64,000 nucleotides of DNA from assembly GCA_965199915.1 (NCBI GenBank), contig OZ241348.1, positions 744,001-808,000 on the forward strand, given 5' to 3'. Below the pieces are notes generated by a model, which searched no databases, was not told the DNA's origin, and was given only the letters and a program-made list of their open reading frames with translations. Positions 9,355 to 18,533 of the stretch are shown here, piece after piece. Both the position numbers and the translations under genes were made by a program. Each line of letters begins with the position of its first letter. The stretch's first letter is position 1. Source of the stretch: VXYL01 sp965199915 (GTDB lineage: Bacteria > Pseudomonadota > Gammaproteobacteria > Pseudomonadales > Azotimanducaceae).

Positions 9355-12084
9355 GTGGTCGGCGGCGGAAGCAGACCCGGCGCGGCGCGCGTTGCCGCCG
9401 CCGCGTTGCTGGCGGCGCAGCTGCCGGCCAACGCGCAGGACGCGGCGCCGGACGGCAACGCCGCCGCTCCAGCGTATTTGGAGGAAGTGGTCGTCGTCGG
9501 CACGCGCGGCGTGCCGCGCACCGTCGTCGAGTCCGCCGTGCCGGTGGACGTCTTCACCGCGCAGGACATCGAGAGCGTCAACTCGTCGGATTTGCTGGAG
9601 GCGGTCAAGACCATCGTCCCGTCCTTCTACGTGGATCGCACGCCGGTGGCCGATGGCGCGTCCTTCATCCGCCCGACGAAGTTGCGCGGGTTGGATTCCC
9701 ACCACGCCTTGGTGCTGGTCGACGGCAAACGACGCCACCGCGGCGCGGTGTTGCGGCTCGGGGCCTTCGGCCCGCACGGGGTGGACATCGGCGGCCTGCC
9801 GTCCATCGCCATCGAGTCCGTGGAGGTGTTGCGCGACGGCGCGGCGGCGCAATACGGCTCCGACGCCATCGCCGGCGTGTTGAATTTCCAGCTGCGCTCG
9901 GCGAGCGAGGGCGGGCGGTTGCGCGTGCGGCTCGGCGGCTACGGCCAAGGCGACGGCGAGGAGGCCACCGTGGAGGGGAACGCGGGATTTCGCCTCGGCA
10001 ACGGCGGTTTCCTGAACGTCAGCGCGCAAGTTTCGGACGCCGCCGGCACCAGTCGCTCCGAACCCTATGACCTGACCATCGCCGGCTCCGGTCAAACGCC
10101 GCTTGCGGCGACGCGCAACCGGCGCGACGTCGATGGCGTGACCTACTACGGCCCGGACGCCTTCACCTACACCTACGCGGCCGACGGCACGTTGTTGCAG
10201 GTGCTTGCGGGCAGCGATGGCGTGCCGGACGATCGGGACACGCGCTACGCGGACAACTACCATCGCATTGGCGGTGGGCGGCCGTTCGCGGGCCCGGAGC
10301 AAATTTGGGGCGCGCCGGCCCGCGAACAAGCGCTGTTGGCGGCGAACGCGGCGCTTCCCTTGGCGCGCGTCACGCTGTATGGCTTCGCCACGTTCGCGGC
10401 CAAGGATCAGACCAGCGGCTTCTTCTACCGGCGCCCCGGCGTCAACCAACTGCTGCCGCTACGCTTGGCGGATGGCAGCATCTACGATCCGCGCGCGCGG
10501 CTGTTTCCCTCCGGCTTCACGCCCCAGTTCCACGGCGCGGTGCGCGACCACGCCGCGCATGGCGGCGCGCGTGGCGAGCTGGCGTCGGGCCTTGCCTACG
10601 ATCTCTCCGTCACCTACGGCGCGAGCACCATTCGCTACCGCCTCGAGAACACCTTGAACCCCTCTCTGGGGCCGGACACGCCGACCAGCTTCCGCCCCGG
10701 CGACTTGACCAACGACGAGTTCGCGCTCAATGCGGACTTCGCTTGGCCGCGCGCCACGCGCGGCGGCAGGACGCTGCATTTGGCCTTTGGCCTCGAGTAC
10801 CGGGACGAAGGCTACCGGGTGGTGGAGGGCGAGCCCTCCTCCTACGCCATCGGGCCGTTCGCCCGCCCGGACCCGTTCGACCTGGAGATCACCCAAGCGG
10901 AGGTGGATGCGGATCCGAACGACGCCTTGACGGTGGTGGAGTGCCGCGTGCCGGGGTTCGAGGCGGTCGGCGCCTTGTGCCCGGCCGGCGACCCGCTGAA
11001 CAACGCCGTGCCGATCGGCGCCAACGGCTTTCCGGGCTACCCGCCGGCCTTCGCCTCGGATGTGAACCGCCACAGCCACGCCGCCTATCTGGATGTGGAG
11101 CTCGACGTGTCGCCCCGGTGGTTCGCCAACGTCGCCTTGCGCCACGAGCGGTTTGACGACTTCGGCCACGTCGTGATCGGCAAACTGGCGTCGCGTTTCC
11201 GCGTGGCCGACGCCGTGAACCTCCGCGCCGCCTTCGGCACCGGCTTCCGCGCGCCCACGCCGGGTCAGATTTCCACGACCAACGTCGCCACGCGCATCGG
11301 GGCGGATGGCGTGCCATTGGCCGAGGGTTTGTTTCCGGCCACGCATCCCGCGTCCGCGTTGTTTGGCGCGCGGCCCCTCGACGCGGAGACTTCGCGTTCG
11401 TTCTCGTTCGGCGTTGCCGCGGCGTGGAAGCGGCTCACGCTGACGGTGGACCACTACAACATCGACTTGGATGATCGCATCACGTTGTCCTCGCCGTTCC
11501 TTGTCGGCGCGGCGGAGAAGGCGAAGCTGGTGGCCTTGGGCGTGCCGGGCGCGAGCGACATCGCCCGCGTGCGGTTCTTCGTCAACGACGTGCGCACGCG
11601 CACGCGCGGAGTCGACGTGGTGGCCAACTGGCGTTTCGACGGCGTGTTGCGGGGGGCGACGTTGGCGGCGGCGTTCAACTTCAACCGCACCAAGATGCGC
11701 GACCGGGGGCGGTTCGTGTTCGCGGAGTCAGCGCACGACATCGAGAACGGCCTGCCGGCGATGCGCGGCGTCGTCACCGCCCGGCAGGGCTGGGGCGCGT
11801 GGGACTTGATGGTGCGGGTGCGTTGGTTCGGCGCATACAGCAACGCCCAAACCGCGCTGCTGCGGAACATCCAGGACTTTGCGCCGGAAGCCTTGGTGGA
11901 TGTGGAAGCCGCCAAGCGCGTTGGCGAACGCTATCGGCTGAAAGTGGGCGTTGAGAATGTCCTTGACAACTACCCGGACCCGGCGGTGTACGAGACGTGC
12001 TGCGGCATGGTGTACCGGCGCGACTCGGTGGTGCCTTGGCAAGGCGTGCTCTACTACCTGCAGCTGGGCGTGCGGTTCGACTGA
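9355..12084 (+). CDS. TonB-dependent outer-membrane receptor
   Basis: A 909-aa product from the GTG at 9355, which directly precedes an Ala-rich signal peptide (ARVAAAALLAAQLPANAQD). The frame is open further upstream, but that stretch lies inside the preceding SDR gene and reads as Arg-rich shadow. A TonB-box-like LEEVVVVGTRG is followed by a plug with KLRGLDSHHALVLVDGKRRH and IESVEVLRDGAAAQYGSDAI. The barrel contains the common RAAFGTGFRAPTPGQ segment. A Cys-Cys motif (ETCCGMVYRR) lies near the C-terminus, and the protein ends YYLQLGVRFD. The substrate is unknown. It is probably expressed with the SDR upstream. Confidence 0.88.
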   Translation: MVGGGSRPGAARVAAAALLAAQLPANAQDAAPDGNAAAPAYLEEVVVVGTRGVPRTVVESAVPVDVFTAQDIESVNSSDLLEAVKTIVPSFYVDRTPVADGASFIRPTKLRGLDSHHALVLVDGKRRHRGAVLRLGAFGPHGVDIGGLPSIAIESVEVLRDGAAAQYGSDAIAGVLNFQLRSASEGGRLRVRLGGYGQGDGEEATVEGNAGFRLGNGGFLNVSAQVSDAAGTSRSEPYDLTIAGSGQTPLAATRNRRDVDGVTYYGPDAFTYTYAADGTLLQVLAGSDGVPDDRDTRYADNYHRIGGGRPFAGPEQIWGAPAREQALLAANAALPLARVTLYGFATFAAKDQTSGFFYRRPGVNQLLPLRLADGSIYDPRARLFPSGFTPQFHGAVRDHAAHGGARGELASGLAYDLSVTYGASTIRYRLENTLNPSLGPDTPTSFRPGDLTNDEFALNADFAWPRATRGGRTLHLAFGLEYRDEGYRVVEGEPSSYAIGPFARPDPFDLEITQAEVDADPNDALTVVECRVPGFEAVGALCPAGDPLNNAVPIGANGFPGYPPAFASDVNRHSHAAYLDVELDVSPRWFANVALRHERFDDFGHVVIGKLASRFRVADAVNLRAAFGTGFRAPTPGQISTTNVATRIGADGVPLAEGLFPATHPASALFGARPLDAETSRSFSFGVAAAWKRLTLTVDHYNIDLDDRITLSSPFLVGAAEKAKLVALGVPGASDIARVRFFVNDVRTRTRGVDVVANWRFDGVLRGATLAAAFNFNRTKMRDRGRFVFAESAHDIENGLPAMRGVVTARQGWGAWDLMVRVRWFGAYSNAQTALLRNIQDFAPEALVDVEAAKRVGERYRLKVGVENVLDNYPDPAVYETCCGMVYRRDSVVPWQGVLYYLQLGVRFD

Positions 12085-12168
12085 AGGGGTGCCGCTTTCC
12101 ACGGCGTCGCCCCCCTGCGCCGGCCAGAGCCGCGGCGCCCGTGTTGCCGAGGTCGGCCAGCCGAAGCG

Positions 12169-13263
12169 TCAGGGCCGGCGCAGCTTCTCCACTTGGCGGA
12201 GCAACTCCGCGCCGGTCGCGCACTCCATCAACCACACCCCCACTTGGTCCAACTCCGGCGCCGTCGGTGTGCCGCCGAGCAGCTCGGCCAAGCGCTTCGC
12301 CACGGCTTCGCCGAACTTGATCGCCGCTTGGCGCCGCAAACGGGTCGCGCTGTTCTCGTTGGCCTGCTCGATGCCCCGCTCCACGCCCTGCTCGATGCCC
12401 CGCTCCACGCCCTGCTCGATGCCCAGCGCAATGCCCTCGGCCACGTTCTTGGCGCGGAAATCCTCGAACCACTTGCCGAGCCGCGCTTGCGCTATCGTCG
12501 TCATGTCCGCTCCTTCCAATCCTTCCATTTCCGAGAACGTTGGCAACGGCGCCGCGCCCGCCATGTCCGCCAGCAGGGCGGCCGCCCAAGCGTGCAACAC
12601 GCGGCGCGTGGCGGCGTTGCGCGGTCCCGGGAAGTTCCCGTACTCGCGTTCCAAACACCGCAGCAAACCGTTCGGCGTGCGCGTCGTCTGCAGCCGGAAC
12701 GTGGCGACGAGCCGGTTGTCGGGCCAGTGCGCCAACGTCCGCCCGGGCGTGGCCAGCATGCGCTCCAGCGATACCAGCTCGTAGCCGCGATCCTGAAACA
12801 ACCCCAGCGCCCGCTCCGCCCGCGCCGACGGCAGCGCCGTCAGGTCCGAGCGCTCGCCCGGCGCCGTCCAGCGTTCCGCGCCATTGTAAACGACGATGGG
12901 CAGAATCCACGGCAGCCCGCCCTCGCGCGCGGCCGTCGTTCGCCACAGCCGCGCGCGCAGCATGTCCGCGTAGTTGCGCATCCGGCGCTCCATGCCGCGG
13001 TCCACGGTGGACTGGAATTCGACTAGCACCAAAAGGTACGGCCGCGAACCGTCCAAGAGCCGGCCGCGTTTGAAGGGCACGCGCCAGAGCGTGTCGCCGT
13101 AGCGTTGTTTGAAGCCCTCGGTGGACGCATCCACATGGGCTGCGGAGACATCCTCGGCGTTGTCGAAGTCCAGTTCATCCGTCCACGGGGCCACCAGCCG
13201 CAGCAGGTCGCGCAGCATTTCCACCAAGCGAAAGGCGAACTTGTGGGCGCCGTCGTTGTCCAT
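12169..13263 (-). CDS. Rpn-family recombination-promoting nuclease (YhgA-like, PD-(D/E)XK)
   Basis: A 364-aa product from ATG 13263; an in-frame GTG at 13311 would add 16 residues. The N-terminal half matches the family's usual order: DGAHKFAFRLVEMLRDLLR, then GDTLWRV (Asp57), then LLVLVEFQSTVDR (Glu82, Gln84) and LPIVVYNG. Asp-Glu-Gln is the variant PD-(D/E)XK active site of Rpn proteins, DNA endonucleases that raise RecA-independent recombination. The C-terminal part is helical and holds an 8-residue repeat, GIEQGVER, encoded by a 24-bp DNA repeat. The gene is convergent with the TonB receptor and divergent from metG, with no transposon ends visible. Confidence 0.85.
   Translation of the reverse strand: MDNDGAHKFAFRLVEMLRDLLRLVAPWTDELDFDNAEDVSAAHVDASTEGFKQRYGDTLWRVPFKRGRLLDGSRPYLLVLVEFQSTVDRGMERRMRNYADMLRARLWRTTAAREGGLPWILPIVVYNGAERWTAPGERSDLTALPSARAERALGLFQDRGYELVSLERMLATPGRTLAHWPDNRLVATFRLQTTRTPNGLLRCLEREYGNFPGPRNAATRRVLHAWAAALLADMAGAAPLPTFSEMEGLEGADMTTIAQARLGKWFEDFRAKNVAEGIALGIEQGVERGIEQGVERGIEQANENSATRLRRQAAIKFGEAVAKRLAELLGGTPTAPELDQVGVWLMECATGAELLRQVEKLRRP
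12367..12424 (-). repeat. 24-bp tandem repeat inside the Rpn nuclease gene (about 2.4 copies)
   Basis: Two identical 24-bp units (12367-12390 and 12391-12414) plus the first 10 bases of a third. On the coding strand they encode Gly-Ile-Glu-Gln-Gly-Val-Glu-Arg. Because 24 is divisible by three, copy-number change would lengthen or shorten the helical tail without a frameshift. Confidence 0.9.
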
Positions 13264-13396
13264 GACGCGCACAGTAGACGGCGGCGTCGCCGCCGTATGT
13301 GGGAAATTCACTTGATTTCATGTAAGCCGATGCCGACACGCGCGCTTCGGCGATGGGCGCGAGGTGCGACGTAACCGGTGTCGGTAGTCGCAGGGG

Positions 13397-13405
13397 TGCT
13401 ACAAT
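13397..13405 (+). promoter_or_regulatory. Extended -10 promoter element for the metG-rnf-nth operon
   Basis: TGC followed by TACAAT (5 of 6 matches to TATAAT), 48 bases before the metG ATG. No convincing -35 hexamer is seen 16-18 bases upstream, consistent with an extended -10 promoter. It is the only good promoter-like site seen before a block of eight tightly packed genes. Confidence 0.5.
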
Positions 13406-13453
13406 CACTCGTGCCCCGCCACGACCGTCGAACGCGCACCGAGAGCTCAAGCC

Positions 13454-15448
13454 ATGCGCCGCATCCTAGTCACCAGCGCGTTGCCGTACGCCAACGGCGC
13501 GATACATCTCGGGCATTTGTTCGAGCATGTCCAAACCGACATTTTCGTGCGCTATCAACGCATGGTCGGCAACGAATGCCACTACGTGTGCGCGGACGAC
13601 GCGCACGGCACGGCGACGATGCTGCTCGCGGAGCGCGAAGGCGTCTCCGCGAACGCCTTGATCGACCGCCTGCGCGAGGAGCACGCGGCGGACTTCCGGC
13701 GTTTTCACATCAGCCACGACAACTACCATTCCACGCACTCCGCGGAGAACGAACACTACGCATGCCTGATTTACCGCCGGCTGCGCGAAGGCGGCCACAT
13801 TTTCACCGCGGATGTGGAACAGCTCTACGATCCCGAACGCGGTCTGTTTCTCGCCGACCGCCAAGTGCGCGGCAAATGCCCGCGCTGCGGGGCCGACGAT
13901 CAACCGGGCGACAACTGCGACGAGTGCGGCGCCACCTACGACGCGATCGATCTCGACGCGCCGCGCTCGGTGTTGTCGAACGCCACGCCGGAGCTGCGCA
14001 AGTCCGAACACTACTTCGTGGATTTGCCCCGCTTCGCGGATTTTCTGAAGAAGTGGACGAACAGCGGACCGGTGCAGCCCGAAGTGGCGAACAAACTTGC
14101 CGAGTGGCTCGAGAGCGGCCTCAGACCTTGGGACATCAGCCGCGATGCGCCGTATTTCGGTTTTCCCATTCCCGACGCGCAAGGCAAGTTCTTCTATGTT
14201 TGGATGGATGCGCCGATCGGCTACATGGCGAGTTTTCGCAATCTGTGCGAGCACACGGATGGACTTTCGTTCGACGACTTTTGGGGGCCGCAAAGCGCTG
14301 CGGAAGTGCATCACTTCATCGGCAAGGACATTGTGAATTTCCACTGCTTGTTTTGGCCGGCGGTGCTCGCGCACGCGGGTTTCCGCACGCCCACCCGCAT
14401 TCACACGCACGGCCACATCACCGTGGACGGCAAGAAGATGTCGAAAACCCGCGGCACGTTCATCAATGCCGCAACCTATTTGGATCATCTGGATCCGGAA
14501 TATCTGCGCTACTACTTCGCGACGAAAATCTCGGCGCGCGTGGACGACATGGACGTCAACTTGGCGGATTTCGTCCAGCGCGTGAACGCCGATCTGGTGG
14601 GCAAGGTGGTGAATATCGCGGCTCGTTCGGCGAATTTCATCAGCAAACATTTCGGCGGAGTGTTGGCCGCGCGTCTGCACGACGAGCAGCTGTGGCGCGT
14701 GGCGTCCGCAACGCGCATGGAACTTGCCGAACTCTACGAGCGCGGCGACGTCGGCCGCGCCGTGCGCGAGATCACGGCGCTGGCGGACCGCGCCAACCGC
14801 TACATCGCCGAACACGAGCCGTGGAAACACGTGAACGACCCGGCGCGAAGCGCGGAAGTCCACGGGGTTTGTTCCCTCGGCGTAAACCTCTTTCGCGTGT
14901 TGGCGATCTACTTGAAGCCGATCTTGCCGGCCATGGTCGAACGCGCGGAGGCGTTTCTGCAAGTGCCCGCGCTGGCTTGGGAAGACGCTTCGACGCCGCT
15001 GCGCGAACACCGCATCGCGCCCTACGAACCACTCCTCACACGCCTGCAGCGAAAGGCTCTGGATCGTGTTGTCGACGCCACCCGGGACGAAGCGGAAGCG
15101 AACGCCGACCTTGGCGAACGCGCAACCATCGCCATTGACGACTTCGGCAAATTGGACCTGCGCGTGGCGGAAGTCGTCGCGGCCAGCGCCGTGCCGGAAG
15201 CGGACAAACTACTCGAATTGACGTTGAACGTGGGCGACCACGAGCGGCGCGTGTTCGCCGGTGTCCGCAACGCGTACGCGCCGGAGAAACTGGTCGGGCG
15301 GCTCGTGGTCGTGGTGGCGAATCTCGCGCCGCGCAAGATGCGCTTCGGCGTGTCCGAAGGCATGGTGCTCGCGGCGTCGGACGACGACCCCGGTGTCTTC
15401 CTGCTAAGCGTCGACAACGGCGCGAAGCCGGGTATGCGCGTGACCTAA
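13454..15448 (+). CDS. metG: Methionine--tRNA ligase
   Basis: A 664-aa cytosolic class I aminoacyl-tRNA synthetase that charges tRNA-Met. The N-terminus MRRILVTSALPYANG leads to the HIGH-type signature HLGH (18-21). The zinc knuckle is CPRC...CDEC, and the KMSKS loop is KKMSKT (Lys328 to Thr332). A C-terminal EMAP-II/Arc1p-like tRNA-binding domain (FGKLDLRVAEVV, then RKMRFGVSEGMVLAA) makes it the long, dimerising form. The stop codon is one base from the GTG start of rnfA, suggesting that the Rnf genes are read through from metG. Confidence 0.97.
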   Translation: MRRILVTSALPYANGAIHLGHLFEHVQTDIFVRYQRMVGNECHYVCADDAHGTATMLLAEREGVSANALIDRLREEHAADFRRFHISHDNYHSTHSAENEHYACLIYRRLREGGHIFTADVEQLYDPERGLFLADRQVRGKCPRCGADDQPGDNCDECGATYDAIDLDAPRSVLSNATPELRKSEHYFVDLPRFADFLKKWTNSGPVQPEVANKLAEWLESGLRPWDISRDAPYFGFPIPDAQGKFFYVWMDAPIGYMASFRNLCEHTDGLSFDDFWGPQSAAEVHHFIGKDIVNFHCLFWPAVLAHAGFRTPTRIHTHGHITVDGKKMSKTRGTFINAATYLDHLDPEYLRYYFATKISARVDDMDVNLADFVQRVNADLVGKVVNIAARSANFISKHFGGVLAARLHDEQLWRVASATRMELAELYERGDVGRAVREITALADRANRYIAEHEPWKHVNDPARSAEVHGVCSLGVNLFRVLAIYLKPILPAMVERAEAFLQVPALAWEDASTPLREHRIAPYEPLLTRLQRKALDRVVDATRDEAEANADLGERATIAIDDFGKLDLRVAEVVAASAVPEADKLLELTLNVGDHERRVFAGVRNAYAPEKLVGRLVVVVANLAPRKMRFGVSEGMVLAASDDDPGVFLLSVDNGAKPGMRVT

Positions 15449-15449
15449 A

Positions 15450-16028
15450 GTGGCCGACCTGCTGCTCATTCTGCTGTCGGCGGCGTTGGTCAACAATTTC
15501 GTGCTGGTGCAGTTCCTCGGCCTGTGCCCGTTCGTCGGCAGCTCGTCCCGGTTCGAGACGGCGGCGCCGATGACGCTCGCCACGATGTTCGTGTTGGCGG
15601 TGGCCGGCGTGGCGAGCCACTTGGCGCACCACTACCTGCTCGCGCCCTTCGGCTTGGAATACCTGCGCATCATCGTGTTCATCGTCGTGATCGCGGCGAG
15701 CGTGCAGTTCACGGAGTTGTTCGTGCGCGCCGCAAGCCCGTTGTTGCACGCCATGCTCGGCATCTACCTGCCGCTCATCACCACGAATTGCGCGGTGCTC
15801 GGCGTCGTGCTGATCGCCGTCGACGAGGGGTTGTCGTTGGCGCGCACGTTGGTGCTCGCCATTGGCGCCGGCGCCGGATTCGGCGTCGCCATCACCGCCT
15901 TCGCCGCCCTGCGCGAGCGCTTGGAAGGCGCCGAGGTGCCGGCGGCGTTCCGCGGGGCGCCGCTGGCGCTGGTCACGGTGGGATTCATGGCGCTGGCGTT
16001 CCACGGTTTGCGCGGCATCGGCGCATGA
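15450..16028 (+). CDS. rnfA: Rnf electron-transport complex subunit A
   Basis: A 192-aa integral membrane protein with six hydrophobic helices. The start GTG begins one base after the metG stop. Typical RnfA sequence is present: the ALVNNFVLVQFLGLCPF opening and LGIYLPLITTNCAVLG. Each half of RnfA/NqrE carries a conserved Cys in a helix (here in GLCPF and TTNCAVLG), proposed in the family to bind a membrane-embedded Fe-S cluster between RnfA and RnfE. The complex couples electron flow between ferredoxin and NAD(H) to ion translocation. The stop overlaps the next start (ATGA). Confidence 0.96.
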   Translation: MADLLLILLSAALVNNFVLVQFLGLCPFVGSSSRFETAAPMTLATMFVLAVAGVASHLAHHYLLAPFGLEYLRIIVFIVVIAASVQFTELFVRAASPLLHAMLGIYLPLITTNCAVLGVVLIAVDEGLSLARTLVLAIGAGAGFGVAITAFAALRERLEGAEVPAAFRGAPLALVTVGFMALAFHGLRGIGA

Positions 16029-17596
16029 CCGCGGCGCTGGCGCTCGGCGGGGTGGGCATCGCGCTGGCGTGCGCGCTTTGCCTCGCGCGCTGGGCCCTCG
16101 CCGGGCGCGAGCGGGACAACGCGAGCGCCGTGGTGGACGCCATTGACGCGCTGCTGCCGCAATCGCAATGCGCACAATGCGGCTATCCCGGCTGCCGTCC
16201 CTACGCGGCGGCGGTGGCCGGCGGCGCGCGCGCCGACCTTTGCGGCCCCGGCGGCGCGGAAACCGCCGCCAAAATCAGTGGCCTGCTAGGCCGAGTCGAC
16301 GAGCCGGACGCCATGCCCGCGCCGATCGATCGCGTGGCGCGGATTGACGCTACGGATTGCGTGGGCTGCGCCCTGTGCAGCGCCGCGTGTCCGGTGGACG
16401 CCATCGCCGGCGCGCCGCAGTTTCTGCATGCGGTCGTCGGGGAGCATTGCACCGGTTGCGAGTTGTGCGTGCCGGCTTGTCCTGTGGACTGCATTGAGCT
16501 GGTTGAAGACGCCGCAACGCCCGCCGCGGGCCCTTGCCCGACGTCCTTCCCGCCGTTGCCGCGTAACGCGGCCCCGGCCGCGATCATCGCTCGCATCGAC
16601 GCCGCCGGCATCGTCGGCATGGGCGGTGGCGGCTATCCAACCGCGAAGAAGATCCGTGCGGCGGTGCGCGCCGGGGCCGACTGCGTCATCGGCAACGGCA
16701 TGGCCAGCGAGCCCGGCGCAACCGCCGACGAGACGCTGCTGCGGGTCCACGGCCGGGAGGTCGCGGCGGGCTTGGCGTTGGTTGGGCGAGCGCTTGAGGG
16801 ACGTCCGTCGGACGCGCTGGTGCGCCGAACCATCCGCTTGGTGCTCGCGCTGCCGCCGAACAGCGGCGCAGCCGCGCCGCCGACCGCGGAGGAGTTCGAC
16901 TTGCCTTTCCCAGCGGGGGACGAGCGGCGCTTGGTGGCGCATGTGGTTGGCCGCGCCGTACCCCGGCACCGCTACCCGACCGATGTCGGCGTCTTGGTGC
17001 TGAACGTGGCGACGTTGTTCGCCGTGTACGAAGCGGTCGTCCTGGGGCGCGCGCCGGCCAAGCGTTTGGTGACGGTTGGCGGCGCCGACGCGTGGCACCC
17101 CGTCGGCGCGCCGCTTGCGGAACTGCCGCTGGCCGACGGCGGCGGCTGGCGGGTGAACGGGGCGTTGACCGGCTACGACGCGGCGCCGGACGAAAGGGTG
17201 AAAGCGACCACCTTCGCCGTGGATGCGCCGCGGCGGGCGGCGCTTGCCTGCATCGGCTGCGGCTGGTGCGTCGCCGCCTGCCCCGAGGGCTTGGCGCCCG
17301 ATCATCTCCACCGCGCCTTCGCGTCGGCGCGCGACTCGGCCCACGACGAAAACGCCGCCGCGGCCGTGGCGGCGTGCATCGAGTGCGGCGCTTGCACCGC
17401 CGCTTGTCCGAGCGGCATCGACTTGGTGGCCGAGTTCCGCGCGTGGAAAGGGCGGCTGTTTCGGCGGCAGCGGGCGCGCTCCCGCTCGGTTGCGGCGCGG
17501 GAGCGTTGGAGCGCGCGCGGGCAACGGTTGGCGCAAGAGGCCGAGGCCGCGCGGACGCGCCGCCGCGAACGGATGCGCGCCGCCCGCGAGTGGTGA
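16025..17596 (+). CDS. Fused RnfB-RnfC subunit of the Rnf complex, RnfC barrel domain absent
   Basis: A single 523-aa frame with no frameshift. Residues 1-25 are one membrane helix, as in RnfB. Cys49, 52, 57 and 73 form the RnfB N-terminal [4Fe-4S] site (QCAQCGYPGC). Cys112-122 and Cys142-152 form a two-cluster ferredoxin. From about residue 187 it becomes RnfC: ARIDAAGIVGMGGGGYPTAKK (the Gly-rich FMN/NADH site), NVATLFAVYEAVVLG, and two more [4Fe-4S] motifs at Cys409-419 and Cys451-461. The usual RnfC N-terminal barrel-sandwich domain is missing, and the loop normally reading NAAECEPYITADD reads NGMASEPGATADE. The tail is Arg-rich and helical. RnfB and RnfC are normally separate proteins, so this chain would carry electrons from the NADH/FMN site to the ferredoxin clusters. 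Confidence 0.9.
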   Translation: MTAALALGGVGIALACALCLARWALAGRERDNASAVVDAIDALLPQSQCAQCGYPGCRPYAAAVAGGARADLCGPGGAETAAKISGLLGRVDEPDAMPAPIDRVARIDATDCVGCALCSAACPVDAIAGAPQFLHAVVGEHCTGCELCVPACPVDCIELVEDAATPAAGPCPTSFPPLPRNAAPAAIIARIDAAGIVGMGGGGYPTAKKIRAAVRAGADCVIGNGMASEPGATADETLLRVHGREVAAGLALVGRALEGRPSDALVRRTIRLVLALPPNSGAAAPPTAEEFDLPFPAGDERRLVAHVVGRAVPRHRYPTDVGVLVLNVATLFAVYEAVVLGRAPAKRLVTVGGADAWHPVGAPLAELPLADGGGWRVNGALTGYDAAPDERVKATTFAVDAPRRAALACIGCGWCVAACPEGLAPDHLHRAFASARDSAHDENAAAAVAACIECGACTAACPSGIDLVAEFRAWKGRLFRRQRARSRSVAARERWSARGQRLAQEAEAARTRRRERMRAAREW

Positions 17597-17615
17597 GGCG
17601 CGGCCGACTCGGACG

Positions 17616-18533
17616 TTGGCTTTGCTGGACGGATGGCTTGCGCGACCGCGTTCCACGCCGGCGGCAATGGATCGCGTGCTCGTCGCCTTGGCGCCGGCGG
17701 TCGGCGTGTCCGCGTGGGTGTTCGGTCCGCTTGTGCTCGCGCACTGCGGCGTCGCCCTCTTGGCCGGCGCGGCGTGCGAGGGCGCGTGCCAGCTGGCTCG
17801 GCGTCGCCCGTTGCGGCCGTTGGCGGATCGCAGCGTGCCGGTAACGGTGTTGTTGATCGCCCTCGCCATGCCGCCGACGGCGCCGCTGTGGGTGCCGGTG
17901 GTCGCGGTCGCCATCGCCGTGGTGCTCGCCAAGGAGCTGTACGGAGGTCTCGGCGGCAACGTCTTCAATCCGGCGATGGCGGGCTACGCGGCGGTGTTGG
18001 CGGCGTATCCGCAGGCGCTCGCGGCCGTGCATGGAACGACCGGCGCCACCGCCTTGGACGCGCTGCGTTTTCGCGGCGCGCTGACCACTGTGGAGGCGAG
18101 CGCCGGCCCGGCGTTTGGCGTCCTCGGCGGCGCGGGATTCGAGTGGGTGAACGGCGCGGCGTTGCTGGGCGGCCTGTATCTGATCGCCTGCCGCGTCGTC
18201 CACTGGCGCGTTCCCACCGCGGTGCTGGCGGGCGTCGGCTTGCCGGCGGCGGCGCTCTACGACGGCGGCAGCTCCGCGAGTTTCGGCTCGCCGCTGTTCC
18301 ACTGGTTCGCCGGCGCGACCATGCTGGCGGCGTTTTTCATCGCCACGGATCCGGTCACGGCGCCGCGCGGCGCGGGTGGCCAGTGGTTGTTCGGCTTGGC
18401 CATCGGCGCTTTGGTGTTCGCCATTCGCGCCGGCGGCAGCCATCCCGACGGCGTCGCCTTCGCGGTGCTGCTCGGCAATTTGCTGACGCCGGTGCTGGAT
18501 CGCATGCGCGGATCGCGGCGCGCCGGGGCATGA
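17616..18533 (+). CDS. rnfD: Rnf electron-transport complex subunit D
   Basis: A 305-aa membrane protein, shorter than the ~350 aa usual for RnfD. The TTG start at 17616 retains the conserved segment leading to STPAAMDRVLVALAPA; an ATG at 17667 would remove part of it. GLGGNVFNPAMAGYA is the family signature. TTGAT (141-145) is the flavinylation motif, with FMN expected on the Thr through a phosphoester bond. FFIATDPVTAP near the end is also characteristic. The stop overlaps the rnfG start by four bases. Confidence 0.93.
   Translation: MALLDGWLARPRSTPAAMDRVLVALAPAVGVSAWVFGPLVLAHCGVALLAGAACEGACQLARRRPLRPLADRSVPVTVLLIALAMPPTAPLWVPVVAVAIAVVLAKELYGGLGGNVFNPAMAGYAAVLAAYPQALAAVHGTTGATALDALRFRGALTTVEASAGPAFGVLGGAGFEWVNGAALLGGLYLIACRVVHWRVPTAVLAGVGLPAAALYDGGSSASFGSPLFHWFAGATMLAAFFIATDPVTAPRGAGGQWLFGLAIGALVFAIRAGGSHPDGVAFAVLLGNLLTPVLDRMRGSRRAGA

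Noticed and set aside
13264..13396. Riboswitch or T-box leader before metG.
   Set aside because: The predicted leader is only about 45 nt, with no specifier-like stem or antiterminator visible.
15524..16024. Start of the RnfB-RnfC protein upstream at 15524.
   Set aside because: That region is the rnfA coding sequence read in another frame (Arg-rich). ATG 16025 gives the RnfB membrane helix and the usual ATGA overlap.
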